Assembly: GCA_963835685.1 (NCBI GenBank)
Contig: CAWIGI010000016.1
Coordinates: 124,001 to 188,000 of the forward strand
DNA from: DATAGF01 sp963835685
GTDB taxonomy: Bacteria > Actinomycetota > Thermoleophilia > Miltoncostaeales > Miltoncostaeaceae
Reading direction: 5' to 3'
Length of the DNA: 64,000 bases
Every line of letters starts with the position of its first letter. Position 1 is the first letter of the stretch. This document shows positions 1 through 8,052 of the stretch, in pieces. The position numbers and the translations under genes are program-made. Below the pieces are notes generated by a model, which worked only from the letters and a program-made list of their open reading frames with translations, was not told the origin of the DNA and searched no databases.

Positions 1-334
1 GTCGCTTTCGTCACCTGGCCCGCCAGGTGGGTGGCGAGGGGCTTGCGCCGGTACGCCGACCAGAACGCTGAGCCGCCCGGGACGGTCTCAGAAGGGCCGG
101 ACGGCGAAGGGCCCGCCGCGGCCGCCTGACCGACGGCCCCGCCGGGACTCTGGCCGCCCCGGATGCCCGAGGAGCTCGTGCGTCAAAGGGGGCGGCCGAC
201 CGGGACTGCTACGGCACCGACGCCCCGCGGACCCGCTGGCCTCCCACCATTCCCATACGCCGATCATGCCCCGTCCTCGACCCCCGCAGTGGGTTGCCGT
301 CAAGGCCGGTCCCTCGGACCCCTGATCCGTCCAG
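1..334. other. No gene recognised at window edge
   Basis: These bases lie downstream of the leftward operon that ends at 335. The open frames here are short, arginine- and proline-rich and look like shadows of G+C-rich DNA. I see no RNA gene, repeat or convincing terminator. Confidence 0.4.
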
Positions 335-733
335 CTACCCGCTGGCTACCAGCCTGACGCGCCACGCTGGCCGGTAGCGCGCTATCGCCTGAACCTGCTC
401 GCAGGCGAAGCGGCGTGCGCTGGTCGCGTCGCTCGCCCAGACCTCGTGCTCGTGAACGTCGCAACGGACGAAGCGGTCCTCACGCGCCTCCCAGGCGGCA
501 AACGTCACGGTGTACAGGCGAGTGCCGGGGGCGTTCGGGGTGAGGGGGCGCAAGAGCCCGAGCGACCAGCGCGGCTGCCCGCAGGCCCGGGTCGCGAGGG
601 CCGCCTCGGCCTTCTCCCGCGCCCGGGTGACGTCCGCAGCCTGGAAGCGGGCGCGACCCATCACCCGCCGCCGCCCGCTTCCGGGCGGGCGGCGAAGCAG
701 GGTGACCTCCCAGGACGGCGCCCGGGAGCTCAT
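335..733 (-). CDS. Hypothetical protein, third gene of the STAS operon
   Basis: A 132-residue protein of unknown function. The start is taken at the ATG at 733 because its ATGA overlaps the stop of the upstream gene (730-732), which suggests translational coupling. The open frame runs further upstream, but that part only shadows the neighbour. The protein is basic at the N-terminus, then has a soluble-looking middle with Ala/Arg-rich helix (around residues 28-45) and a C-terminal stretch with several aromatic residues (YTVTFAAWEAREDRF). No signal peptide, membrane segment or familiar motif is visible. Its position behind a STAS-domain gene suggests a role in the same regulatory or stress pathway, which is inference only. 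Confidence 0.6.
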   Translation of the reverse strand: MSSRAPSWEVTLLRRPPGSGRRRVMGRARFQAADVTRAREKAEAALATRACGQPRWSLGLLRPLTPNAPGTRLYTVTFAAWEAREDRFVRCDVHEHEVWASDATSARRFACEQVQAIARYRPAWRVRLVASG

Positions 734-1107
734 GCTCCGCCGGCCAGTCGGCTCCCCTGCAGGTGGGTGCTCGATCGCTCGATGGTGGGCACTTCTGCTT
801 GGTGGGCTGAGAGGAGGACCTCGGCGAGCTGGTCCAGCAGGACCGGCCGCTGCGCCTGGAGCAGACGGATCGTGCGGTCGAGGACGTTGACCCCCGCGAG
901 CCCGTGCTCGAGCAGCCACGCCGTGCTCTGCGCCCGAGCCATCTGCAGCTCGATCCCGGCGACGTCGGCCGCTGCGTCGCGGAGGATCGCCTCCTGGATC
1001 ATCAGCAGGCCGCAGGGCGGAGGCGGTGGCGGCGCGAGCGTGACCTGCATGGTCGGCGGTGGCACTCCAGGCCGCACGACGGGGTGGTCAGCGAGGGCCG
1101 GCATCAC
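730..1107 (-). CDS. Hypothetical helical protein, second gene of the STAS operon
   Basis: A 125-residue protein of unknown function. A GTG at 1107 and an adjacent ATG at 1104 are both possible starts. The GTG overlaps the TGA of the STAS gene (GTGA), so either keeps the coupling. A proline-rich N-terminal segment (PPPPPP near residue 28) is followed by a long, mostly helical region (residues about 35-105) rich in Ala, Leu and Gln, perhaps a four-helix or coiled-coil domain. There is no membrane segment. The tight overlap with both neighbours makes a three-gene operon the safest statement. The protein could be a partner of the STAS protein, but nothing in the sequence proves it. Confidence 0.6.
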   Translation of the reverse strand: MMPALADHPVVRPGVPPPTMQVTLAPPPPPPCGLLMIQEAILRDAAADVAGIELQMARAQSTAWLLEHGLAGVNVLDRTIRLLQAQRPVLLDQLAEVLLSAHQAEVPTIERSSTHLQGSRLAGGA

Positions 1108-1607
1108 GAGCTCCCACCGGGTCGCTTCGTCGTCTCCGCCAGCGCAACCCGAACCGTCGCCAGGTTCTCCCCGAACGCGAAGGCCGGGCGTAGGCCGGTC
1201 ACCCAGAACAGGCGAGCAAGGTCATGCCGCGGGCAGACCAGACCCAGCCGACCGCCGTTCCGATGGACTTCGTTTCGCAGGCTTACCAGCCCGCCGAGCC
1301 CCGCGGAGTCGAGCAGCCGAACCCCAGCGAGATCAATCACGAGCTGAACCTCCGCCGGGTCGTAGCGCCTCACGTGCTCCCGGAAGGCCGAGCTCGTATA
1401 GACGTCGAGCTCTCCCTGCAAGCCGACGAGGACCAGGTCCTCGAATGTCTCGGAGGTAACGTAGAGCCCCGAGGGCAGCTTCCCCGCCGCCTCCTCAACG
1501 GACCCTGCGGGCAGAACCCCGCCGCTGCCGGGGAGCGGGGATGCCTGGAGCGCATGGGACGCGAGCGGGCCGTCACGGTTCCGCTCGGGCAAACGGTCGG
1601 TGGTCAC
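1104..1607 (-). CDS. STAS-domain protein (anti-sigma factor antagonist type)
   Basis: The C-terminal ~115 residues form a STAS domain like those of SpoIIAA/RsbV, which bind anti-sigma kinases and are switched by phosphorylation of a serine. The core motifs are visible: GELDVYTSS near the start, then VIDLAGVRLLDSAGLGGL, with the expected phosphorylatable serine in LDSAG (about residue 101), and a hydrophobic end. The start is uncertain. No ATG/GTG lies close before the domain, and the nearest in-frame start is the GTG at 1607, which adds about 50 poorly ordered residues; a CTG start near 1478 is the alternative. It is the first gene of an operon with two unknown proteins, joined by GTGA and ATGA overlaps. 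Confidence 0.75.
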   Translation of the reverse strand: MTTDRLPERNRDGPLASHALQASPLPGSGGVLPAGSVEEAAGKLPSGLYVTSETFEDLVLVGLQGELDVYTSSAFREHVRRYDPAEVQLVIDLAGVRLLDSAGLGGLVSLRNEVHRNGGRLGLVCPRHDLARLFWVTGLRPAFAFGENLATVRVALAETTKRPGGSS

Positions 1608-2054
1608 GAGGCCCCGCTTCTGCCGGCCATGAGGCGTGCCGATCGAGAAACGGGAGGAGGCTGGCTGGCCTTGATCTCCTCGGGCCCCGCCCGCACCCCG
1701 ATCGGTGCGGGTCGGGAGGACTCGAACGCCTCTGTCAGGGTACTCCCCTTTTCGCGCCGGGGACGGGGCGCTTCGTTGGCGCACTCGGCGAGAGCCGTCG
1801 TGCAGCTCGCCGGCTCTCCATTGGACCGGCGGCCGCCCTCCCGTTCTACGCCGGGAACCGGGAGGGCGACGGCGAGCTCGAGGTCCTGAACGACCACCAC
1901 GGGTGCGTGGCCGGGTGATGCCGCGGCGGGACCGGGGGATCGTCTGCGCTCCGGGCGAGGAGGACGCAGGCCATCGTGGTACGGTCGCCGCCCTCAGTTC
2001 CGTCGGCAAGGTTGGCGTCGTGCCCCCGCCCACCGAGAAGGGACCTTCACCACG
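1608..2054. other. Intergenic region, no gene supported
   Basis: This 447-bp gap separates the leftward STAS operon from the rightward methyltransferase. A 98-codon leftward frame (1604-1900) has no family features and unusual codon use. A T-arm-like stretch near 1711-1730 lacks the rest of a tRNA. A Shine-Dalgarno-like GAGAAGGGA lies near 2036, before the methyltransferase start. Confidence 0.4.
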
Positions 2055-2975
2055 ATGGACGCCGGCAGCGAGCACGCCGTCTTTTCGTATGAGCCCTTCA
2101 CCCGACATCGCTTCTACGAAGAGGTCAATCGGGCGCTGGTGGCCGAGGGCATTCGCCGACTCCCCTCCGCCTCCGCCGGGAGCAGGACCATCGTCGACCT
2201 GAGCTGTGGCACGGGGGCGATGACCGTGATGGTGATCGAGGCCCTGCTGAGTCGGGGGCTCGACGCGACCATGGTAGGGGTGGATCCCTCGTCCGACGCC
2301 CTCGCGCGGGCGGAGAGCCGCGTGGCGGGCGCGGGCATGAGCGTGCGCTTCGTCCAGGGGGACGCCACCGACCTGGCCGGCACGGTCCCGGGCGCCGTCG
2401 ATGCCTTGTTCTTCGGCAACGCGATCCACCTGGTGGACGAGAAGGCTGAGGCGCTTCGGCAGATCGCGGGCGTGCTCGCCCCGGGTGGCGTGTTCGCCTT
2501 CAACAGCGCGTTCTTCGATGGCGCGTACGCTCCCGGCTCCGAGAGGTACTACCGACTCTGGACGGTGCGCGCGATGCGATGGCTCCGTCGGGAGCATCCG
2601 CGGGTCCGGCTCTCACGCGGGGGGAAGGTGGCCGCCCGGCGGTGGCTCTCCAAGGACGAGTACGAGACCTCTTTGCGGGAGCATGGCTTCGACGTCCTGC
2701 ACAGTGCGCTCGATGAGGTGCACATGGACCTCGCGTCCTTCCAGGACATCGGGCGCTACTGGCTCTTCATCGAAGGGGCGCTCCCGGGCGCGCCGCTCGC
2801 CGCGGCCGCGGACGCATTGGAGCACGGAGCCGCTGAGGCGTTCGAAGAACTGGCCCTGGAGTACGTCCCGCGCAACTGGCTCCAGGTGGTGGCGAGCCTC
2901 GGTGGGGCCGCGTCGTCCGAGCACGGCGCGGCGACCGCCTGCTCGTCTACGCCACGGACGACAACGGTGGCCTGA
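2055..2975 (+). CDS. Class I SAM-dependent methyltransferase
   Basis: A 306-residue soluble enzyme with the Rossmann-like methyltransferase fold (Methyltransf_11/25 type). Motif I is IVDLSCGTGAMT (residues ~46-57), followed by the acidic end of beta-2 in VGVDPSSDAL, motif II around VQGDATDL (~98-105) and a post-motif at FFGNAIHLVDE. Cys replaces the usual Gly in DxGxGxG, which is common in this group. The C-terminal half (residues ~170-290) is helical and probably covers the acceptor site. The substrate cannot be named. It stands alone, facing away from the STAS operon. The last ~25 residues (rich in Ser, Thr and Ala) look unlike a conserved end and may be read-through after a small indel. 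Confidence 0.8.
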   Translation: MDAGSEHAVFSYEPFTRHRFYEEVNRALVAEGIRRLPSASAGSRTIVDLSCGTGAMTVMVIEALLSRGLDATMVGVDPSSDALARAESRVAGAGMSVRFVQGDATDLAGTVPGAVDALFFGNAIHLVDEKAEALRQIAGVLAPGGVFAFNSAFFDGAYAPGSERYYRLWTVRAMRWLRREHPRVRLSRGGKVAARRWLSKDEYETSLREHGFDVLHSALDEVHMDLASFQDIGRYWLFIEGALPGAPLAAAADALEHGAAEAFEELALEYVPRNWLQVVASLGGAASSEHGAATACSSTPRTTTVA

Positions 2976-3028
2976 CGATCGCTGAACTGCTTGTTTCGTA
3001 GGGAGCCGCGCCCTCTCCGGAGAGGGTC

Positions 3029-3165
3029 ATGCTGTGCGACCGATCGGCTTCCTCGACGACGAGGCCGCCCGGCGCATCCGCGCGCAGGGCGAGGTCGTCG
3101 CGATCGCGGCGAGCCATCCCCACATGTTTCGGCGTCCATGTCGAATGGCGGGCGCGGCTGGGTGA
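3029..3165 (+). pseudogene. Possible remnant of an MBL-fold hydrolase
   Basis: One frame reads RPIGFLDDEAARRIRAQGEV followed by AIAASHPHM, and after a frame change FGVHVEWRARLGD. This resembles the end of the MBL-fold group with AISHPHYY...VEW. Only about 45 residues survive, spread over two frames, with no metal-binding HxHxDH core. It lies tail-to-tail with the YbdK-like gene. I read it as a decayed gene fragment; chance similarity is possible. Confidence 0.3.
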
Positions 3166-3179
3166 CCCGCGCGGGGTGC

Positions 3180-4445
3180 TCAGCAGGCGATCTTTATGGC
3201 CGCGTGCATGGGCGTGGTGCGGGGCGCGTAGGCGCCGGCGAGGCGGGCGCTGACGCATCGCAGGCTGCCGTCGCGGGACGCGTACGCGAGCTGGCGCAGG
3301 GCGCCGTTGTGCCGAGCGAGCCGGCGCACGAAGGCGAGCTCGCGCTCGCAGCGCAGCCGTCGGGCATGGCGGCGGCAGCCGCCGAGGATCCGCTCAAGCT
3401 GCTCCATCGCCGGGACGCGCTGGCCCGAGCGCGCGTCGATCAGGAGCGCCGCCATGCCGTCGCGCGCGGCCAGGAAGCGGTTCTCCTCGATCAGCTCGGT
3501 GGTCCGCGGCTCGGGCTCGGGATCGTCGCGCCGCTCGAGCTCGACGCTCGCGAGCGTCTGGACGAGCGCAGCGATCGCAGCCACGTCCTCGACGGTGGTC
3601 TGCCCGTCCATGATCCGTACCTCGACGGTGCCGTAGCGCGGCTGCAGGCGCACGTCCCACCAGAGGAACGAGGGGTCTGGGATTGCGCCCGAGCGCAGCA
3701 GGCGCTCGACGGTCGCGACCCAGTCGGCATAGTCGCGGAAGCTGCGCGGCAGCCCGGAGCGCGGGAACGCGTCGAAGAGCGTCGTTCGCGTTGACGCAAA
3801 GCCGGTGTGCCGGCCCTGCCAGAAGGGCGAATTGGCCGAGAGCGCGAGCAGCAGTGGCAGGTGCGCGCGCAGCCGATTGAGGAGCCGGATCGCACGGTCT
3901 GAGCTCGACACGCCGACGTGGACGTGCGTGGCCAGCGTCGGCTCGCGGCGCGCGAGCACGCGCATCGAGTCGCCGATCTGTCGGTAGCGGGGATGGGACG
4001 AGAGCACCGTGTCGCCCGCCTGCGCGCACGGATGCGTGCCCGCGACGGCGGGGCGCAGCCCCTGCGCGGGCAGGGCGCGCGCCACCCGGTCGCGCAGCTC
4101 GACGAGCTCGGTGACGGCGTCCCCGATGCGGCGGTGCACGCCGGTCGCGATCTCCATCACCGCTGCGTGCGTCTCGAGCGACACCCGGTCGCGCAGCTCG
4201 GCCGGCAGCGCGGCGAGCACCTCGTCCGAGCGGAACGCCAGCGACCAGCGGTCCGGCTCGAGGAGCATGAACTCCTCCTCGATGCCGATCGTGAGCTCGC
4301 CGCACGACGTGCGATTCCTCCAAGCCGCCCACTCGGGAACGCTCGTCACGACCGGACCGCGGAGCGAGCGCGGTCGGTCGCGAGCGGAGGCCGAGACGCC
4401 GGCCGGCGCGGTGCTCGCGGTTCCCGGCGAGACACGCGCGGTCAC
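3180..4445 (-). CDS. ybdK: YbdK-family carboxylate-amine ligase (GCS2 type)
   Basis: A 421-residue member of the glutamate-cysteine ligase 2 family, ATP-dependent ligases that join a carboxylate to an amine. The hallmark TIGIEEEFMLLEP (~residues 52-64) is the family's N-terminal glutamate-rich motif. THVHVGV (~residue 192) and RYGTVEVRIMDGQT (~290) are further family signatures with the metal- and substrate-binding residues. Family members are near 370-390 residues. The GTG at 4445 gives a longer, Ser/Arg-rich N-terminus, and a GTG at 4349 (389 residues) may be the real start. The true substrate of such actinobacterial paralogues is usually unknown, and no mycothiol or ergothioneine genes lie next to it. 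Confidence 0.85.
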   Translation of the reverse strand: MTARVSPGTASTAPAGVSASARDRPRSLRGPVVTSVPEWAAWRNRTSCGELTIGIEEEFMLLEPDRWSLAFRSDEVLAALPAELRDRVSLETHAAVMEIATGVHRRIGDAVTELVELRDRVARALPAQGLRPAVAGTHPCAQAGDTVLSSHPRYRQIGDSMRVLARREPTLATHVHVGVSSSDRAIRLLNRLRAHLPLLLALSANSPFWQGRHTGFASTRTTLFDAFPRSGLPRSFRDYADWVATVERLLRSGAIPDPSFLWWDVRLQPRYGTVEVRIMDGQTTVEDVAAIAALVQTLASVELERRDDPEPEPRTTELIEENRFLAARDGMAALLIDARSGQRVPAMEQLERILGGCRRHARRLRCERELAFVRRLARHNGALRQLAYASRDGSLRCVSARLAGAYAPRTTPMHAAIKIAC

Positions 4446-4649
4446 CGAGGGTGTCGGCGCGTACGAGGCAGACGGGGCATGGGTTCCTCCTCGGGGTTGC
4501 GCGAGGGCGATGCCGGCTATCTGTACGCGCGCGGCCCCGAGCCTGGATCACCCGGCCGGCCGCCAGGGCACGGCGCGGTGCCGCCGCCCGGTGTTCCCAT
4601 GCCGCTGACCCCACAGCCTGCTGCCGGGCCATTCAGGTGAGCGCTGCTC

Positions 4650-6236
4650 TCAGGCGTCGGCCAGGATCAAGTCCGACGCGCGCTCCGCGATCATCATGAC
4701 CGGCGCGTGGATGTTGCCCGAGGTGATCGACGGCATCACCGACGCGTCGGCGACCCGCAGGCCCTCGACGCCTCGCACTCGCAGACGGGGGTCCACCACC
4801 GCCCCCTCGTCGCTCCCCATGCGGCACGTCCCGCAGGGGTGGTAGAGCGTCTGGCCCGTCGCCCGGGCCCAGCGCAACAGCGCGTCGTCGTCCTGGGCGA
4901 GGGGACCGGGGTTCATCTCGCGCGCGATGAGCGGGGCGAGCGACGGGCGGGCCACCAGGCGCCGCGCCAGTCGCATCGCCGCCACGACGTGCCTGCGGTC
5001 CTCGGGAGCGCTGAGGAAGCGCGGGTGGATGGCCGGTGCTCGGACGGGATCGGCGGAGACGCTGTGGATGGCTCCGACCGAGCGTGGCCGCTGCTGGATG
5101 AAGCCGATGGTCATGCCTGGTTCCCGGTCCAGGACGCGCCGGGCGGCGTTCTCGTAGCTGGCGTGCATGAACAGGAACTGCGTGTCCGGACGGTCGCCCT
5201 CGGGATCGGCCCTCACGAACCCGTGGCAGAGCGCCGGCCCCAGTGTGAGGATGCCGGTGCGCCGGACCGCGTACTGTGCCACCGCGGCCGCCAGCCGCCA
5301 TCCCCGCGTGGATTCGTTGAGGCTGGGGATCCCCTGGAGCCGCCAGTTCATGCGCAGGGCGTAGTGGTCGTGATAGTTCTCGCCGACGCCTGCGAGCTCG
5401 CGGCGCACCGGCACGCCGATGGAGCTCAGGACGTCCGCGCGTCCGATCCCGGAGAGCTCGAGGAGCTGTGGTGAGCGGATCGTCCCGGCGACGAGGATCA
5501 CCTCGCGCCGGGCCCGGACGTGATGCTCGGACCCTCCGCGCCTGATCCTCGCGCCGGTGCATCGGCGGCCGTCGAATGTCAGGCCGAGCGCGTGGGTGTG
5601 CGTCATCACGCTGAGGTTCGGGCGTCCACGGGCGGGAGCCAGGTACGCGTCGTACGGGCTCCAACGGCGACCACGGAACTGGTTGACCTGGTAGTAGCCG
5701 AACCCGTCCTGGTCCAGGTTGTAGTCCTCCACGAGGCGGCCACCGTCCTCCACGGCCGCACGGAGGAACGCATCGGCCACGGGGAACCGCTCCCGAACCT
5801 GGGTGACGTGCAGCGGCCCGTCGCGTCCCCGTTCCTGGCCGTCCTGCGCGTAGTTCTCGATGCGCCGGAAGTACGGCTCGACGTCCGGCCACGCCCAGCC
5901 CGTCGCTCCGGCGGCGGCCCACCCGTCGTAGTCGGCCGGCTGGCCGCGGGCGAACACCATGCCGTTGATGAGGCCCGACCCGCCCAGCCCGCGCCCGCTG
6001 GGCAGGGGGATCCTTCGACCGTCGGTGTCCGGATCGGGCTCGGACTCGTAGCCCCAGTTGTAGCGGCGGCTGCGCAGCAGGTTTCCGAAGCCCGCCGGGA
6101 GGCGAATGAAGGGGCTGCGGGGCTCGCCGCCGGTCTCGACGAGCAGCACCCGGTGCCGACCGGACTCCGTCAGGCGGCTCGCGAGGATGCACCCCGCCGT
6201 GCCGCCTCCCACGATCAGGTAGTTGACGTCGTCCAT
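4650..6236 (-). CDS. GMC-family FAD oxidoreductase (choline dehydrogenase-like)
   Basis: A 528-residue flavoenzyme of the glucose-methanol-choline family, which oxidises alcohols. The N-terminal dinucleotide fold is clear: YLIVGGGTAGCILASRL (residues ~5-21). The GMC signatures follow: GRGLGGSGLINGM (~83-95) and GTIRSPQLLELSGIG (~270). The C-terminal active site has HPCGTCRMG (His466) and GNIHAP, where His510 replaces the more common Asn of GNTNAP. The length and numbering match choline dehydrogenase closely. The start is the ATG at 6236; the frame is open far upstream but that reading overlaps the tRNA-like sequence. The physiological substrate cannot be told, and there is no betaine aldehyde dehydrogenase beside it. 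Confidence 0.9.
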   Translation of the reverse strand: MDDVNYLIVGGGTAGCILASRLTESGRHRVLLVETGGEPRSPFIRLPAGFGNLLRSRRYNWGYESEPDPDTDGRRIPLPSGRGLGGSGLINGMVFARGQPADYDGWAAAGATGWAWPDVEPYFRRIENYAQDGQERGRDGPLHVTQVRERFPVADAFLRAAVEDGGRLVEDYNLDQDGFGYYQVNQFRGRRWSPYDAYLAPARGRPNLSVMTHTHALGLTFDGRRCTGARIRRGGSEHHVRARREVILVAGTIRSPQLLELSGIGRADVLSSIGVPVRRELAGVGENYHDHYALRMNWRLQGIPSLNESTRGWRLAAAVAQYAVRRTGILTLGPALCHGFVRADPEGDRPDTQFLFMHASYENAARRVLDREPGMTIGFIQQRPRSVGAIHSVSADPVRAPAIHPRFLSAPEDRRHVVAAMRLARRLVARPSLAPLIAREMNPGPLAQDDDALLRWARATGQTLYHPCGTCRMGSDEGAVVDPRLRVRGVEGLRVADASVMPSITSGNIHAPVMMIAERASDLILADA

Positions 6237-6442
6237 TGGCGGCTTCGCAGCGTTGTGACGGCGCACGGTCAGAGAAATATGCACTCTCGCGCGGCCGCGC
6301 CGCCGCCGGGTCAGGTCCGAGTGCTCCCGCGCGCGCCCGTGCGCAGGCACCGGAAGGCTGAGCCCGGGCTCCGTCCCGTCCACCACGGGCCGCAGCTCGG
6401 CGACGATCTCGGCGACGAGCGGGTTGTAGCCAAGGGTCGCAA

Positions 6443-6531
6443 CGGAGGGGGTGGGGATTCGAACCCACGGCCCGGCGAGTGCCGGGCAGCGGTTTTCAAG
6501 TCCGCCGCGCTCTTCGGCCGGCTGCCGCTCC
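6443..6531 (-). tRNA. Degenerate tRNA-Ser(TGA)-like gene
   Basis: On the minus strand this 89-nt stretch has a class II tRNA shape: acceptor ends GGAG/CTCC, an anticodon loop CTTGAAA (TGA), a long variable arm (CCCGGC/GCCGGG) and a T arm GTGGG-TTCGAAT. It carries defects absent from the intact tRNA-Ser(TGA) 1.2 kb away: a C-C mismatch in the acceptor stem, A opposite A at the foot of the anticodon stem, and an extra C in the 3' side of the T stem. tRNA-Sec was considered, but that needs anticodon TCA. I judge it a decaying or diverged duplicate. Confidence 0.5.
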
Positions 6532-6798
6532 TCGAGGGAGTGTTGGAGCTTTCTATGGAGCTGCGCCACACGATACGCCACAGCGCGCCGGCAACCGCCT
6601 GAACCTGGCCCTGCCACGAGAGCGCGAAGCGGGCGCTGATCAAGCACCATTTCGCAGCACAGTCGCCCGCCTCCGCCTGGCGGTCCGGTTGGGCGATTTT
6701 CGGCGCCCCACGCCGCCATGCAGTTGCGATGGGCAGTTGACCTCAACTGCACTTGAAGGTGCACCATCCCCGGGATGACACGAGGAGGGCGGAGACCG

Positions 6799-7686
6799 AT
6801 GATCGCGATCGCGACGGAGGACGGCGTCAGGACCCGGGAGGCACTTGGCGTGAACGAGCTGGGGGGCCACGCGGTGTCGGCGCTGGCGGCCGCCGGCGGG
6901 GACCTCTGGGCGCTGGTGGACCAGGCAGCGGTCTGGCGCCGCCGCGACGGGGAGTGGGCCGAGGTGGCCGCCGACACGACCCCCCGGCTGCGCTGCCTGC
7001 TGCCCTGGGACGGCGGCGCGCTCGCGGGAACGGACGGGGCGCACCTGGTCCGGGTCGGCCCCGGCGCGGTGGAGCCGGTCAACGGCTTCGAGCGGGCGCC
7101 CGGCCGCGGCGACTGGTTCACCCCCTGGGGCGGACCCCCTGCGGTGCGCACGATCGCCGCCGGGGCCGAGGGCGAGCTCTATGTGAACGTCCACGTGGGC
7201 GGGATCCTGCGCTCCGACGACGATGGCGCCTCGTGGCGGCCGACCATCGACATCCGCTCCGACGTCCACGAGGTGCTGGCCGTGCCGGGGCGCCCCGGCC
7301 TTGTGCTGGCGGCCACCGGCGTCGGCACGGCGACCAGCGAGGACGGCGGCGCGTCGTGGTCGTTCGCCCACGACGGGCTAGCGGGGCGCTACTGCCGGGC
7401 CGTGGCGCTCGCCGGGGACACGGTGCTGCTGAGCGCCTCGAACGGCCCACGGGGCGGCGACGCGGCGGTCTACCGCCGCCCGCTCGGAGCGGACGGCCCC
7501 TTCCAGCGCTGCACGGACGGGTTCGAGCGCAACATCGACACGGGCTGCCTGGCGGCTGACGGCGAGCTGGCCGCGTTCGGGACCGAGGACGGGCGCGTCT
7601 TCGTCTCGCGCGATGCGGGGGCGAGATGGAAGCTCGAGGCGTCGGGCCTGCCCGCGGTGCAGGCGCTCGTCGTCACAGATCACTAG
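6799..7686 (+). CDS. BNR/sialidase-like beta-propeller protein
   Basis: A 295-residue cytoplasmic protein (no signal peptide) made of repeating ~45-residue blades with the BNR/Asp-box look: LRSDDDGASWRPT (~residue 130), ATSEDGGASWSF (~177) and VFSRDAGARW-type near the end (VFVSRDAGARWKLEA). Such propellers occur in sialidase, sortilin/VPS10 and photosystem assembly folds. No catalytic sialidase residues are seen, so the function is unknown. The start is set at the ATG at 6799, which has a strong Shine-Dalgarno (GAGGAGGGCGG) about 5-12 nt upstream; an in-frame ATG at 6775 would include that site in the coding region. It is followed closely by the convergent tRNA-Ser. Confidence 0.75.
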   Translation: MIAIATEDGVRTREALGVNELGGHAVSALAAAGGDLWALVDQAAVWRRRDGEWAEVAADTTPRLRCLLPWDGGALAGTDGAHLVRVGPGAVEPVNGFERAPGRGDWFTPWGGPPAVRTIAAGAEGELYVNVHVGGILRSDDDGASWRPTIDIRSDVHEVLAVPGRPGLVLAATGVGTATSEDGGASWSFAHDGLAGRYCRAVALAGDTVLLSASNGPRGGDAAVYRRPLGADGPFQRCTDGFERNIDTGCLAADGELAAFGTEDGRVFVSRDAGARWKLEASGLPAVQALVVTDH

Positions 7687-7756
7687 AAGTATTGCTTGCC
7701 GGATGAAGGACGATGGCCCATCGTCGCCCGAGATCGCGCTCGCCATAGCGAGGGAG

Positions 7757-7845
7757 CGGAGGGGGTGGGATTCGAACCCACGAGCCGGTGCGACCCGGCC
7801 AACGGTTTTCAAGACCGCCGCATTCGACCGCTCTGCCACCCCTCC
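7757..7845 (-). tRNA. tRNA-Ser(TGA)
   Basis: A complete class II tRNA on the minus strand. The acceptor stem is GGAGGGG/CCCCTCC, the anticodon stem-loop GCGGT-CTTGAAA-ACCG(T), there is a long variable arm (GGCCGGG...CCGG type) and a perfect T arm GTGGG-TTCGAAT-CCCAC. The CCA end is not encoded. It reads UCN codons. Confidence 0.95.
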
Positions 7846-7901
7846 GTGGTGGGCCCCGCGGACGGGCCGGGGGGCGCTCGCTACGATACGGCCCCTCTCG
7901 C

Positions 7902-7991
7902 GGAGAGGTGGCCGAGTGGCTGAAGGCAGCCGCCTGCTAAGCGGTTAATCGGGGTCAACCCGATTCGAGGGTTCGAATCCCTCCCTCTCCG
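7902..7991 (+). tRNA. tRNA-Ser(GCT)
   Basis: A complete 90-nt class II tRNA. The acceptor stem is GGAGAGG/CCTCTCC, the anticodon loop CTGCTAA gives GCT, the variable arm is TCGGGGTCAACCCGA and the T arm GAGGG-TTCGAAT-CCCTC. The CCA end is not encoded. It lies head-to-head with tRNA-Ser(TGA), only 56 bp away. Confidence 0.96.
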
Positions 7992-8018
7992 CTCCCTGCT
8001 CAAATGACCCCCGCGGTC

Positions 8019-8046
8019 TTGTAAGTGAACGTTCACTTGCTAGACT
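8019..8046 (+). promoter_or_regulatory. Leaderless promoter with TetR operator
   Basis: A -35-like TTGTAA (8019-8024) and a -10-like TAGACT (8041-8046) are 16 bp apart, and the -10 ends 6 nt before the GTG start of the TetR gene. Filling the spacer is a perfect 16-bp palindrome, AAGTGAACGTTCACTT (8023-8038), the AGTGAACGTTCACT type typical of TetR/AcrR operators. Autorepression of the regulator-efflux operon is the likely role. Confidence 0.8.
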
Positions 8047-8052
8047 GCCGGC

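Noticed and set aside
1700..1735. T-arm-like GTTCGAGTCC sequence on the minus strand
   Set aside because: No acceptor, D or anticodon stems can be built around it; not a tRNA.
1604..1900. 98-codon leftward ORF upstream of the STAS gene
   Set aside because: No family motif, odd codon use and out of frame with the STAS gene; most likely chance.
4633..6468. Long (611-codon) frame overlapping the GMC oxidoreductase on the same strand
   Set aside because: Arg/Pro-rich shadow frame of a G+C-rich gene with no conserved motifs.
6443..6531. Selenocysteine tRNA
   Set aside because: The anticodon loop reads CTTGAAA (TGA anticodon), not CTTCAAA (TCA), and the stems do not fit the 8+5 bacterial tRNA-Sec shape.
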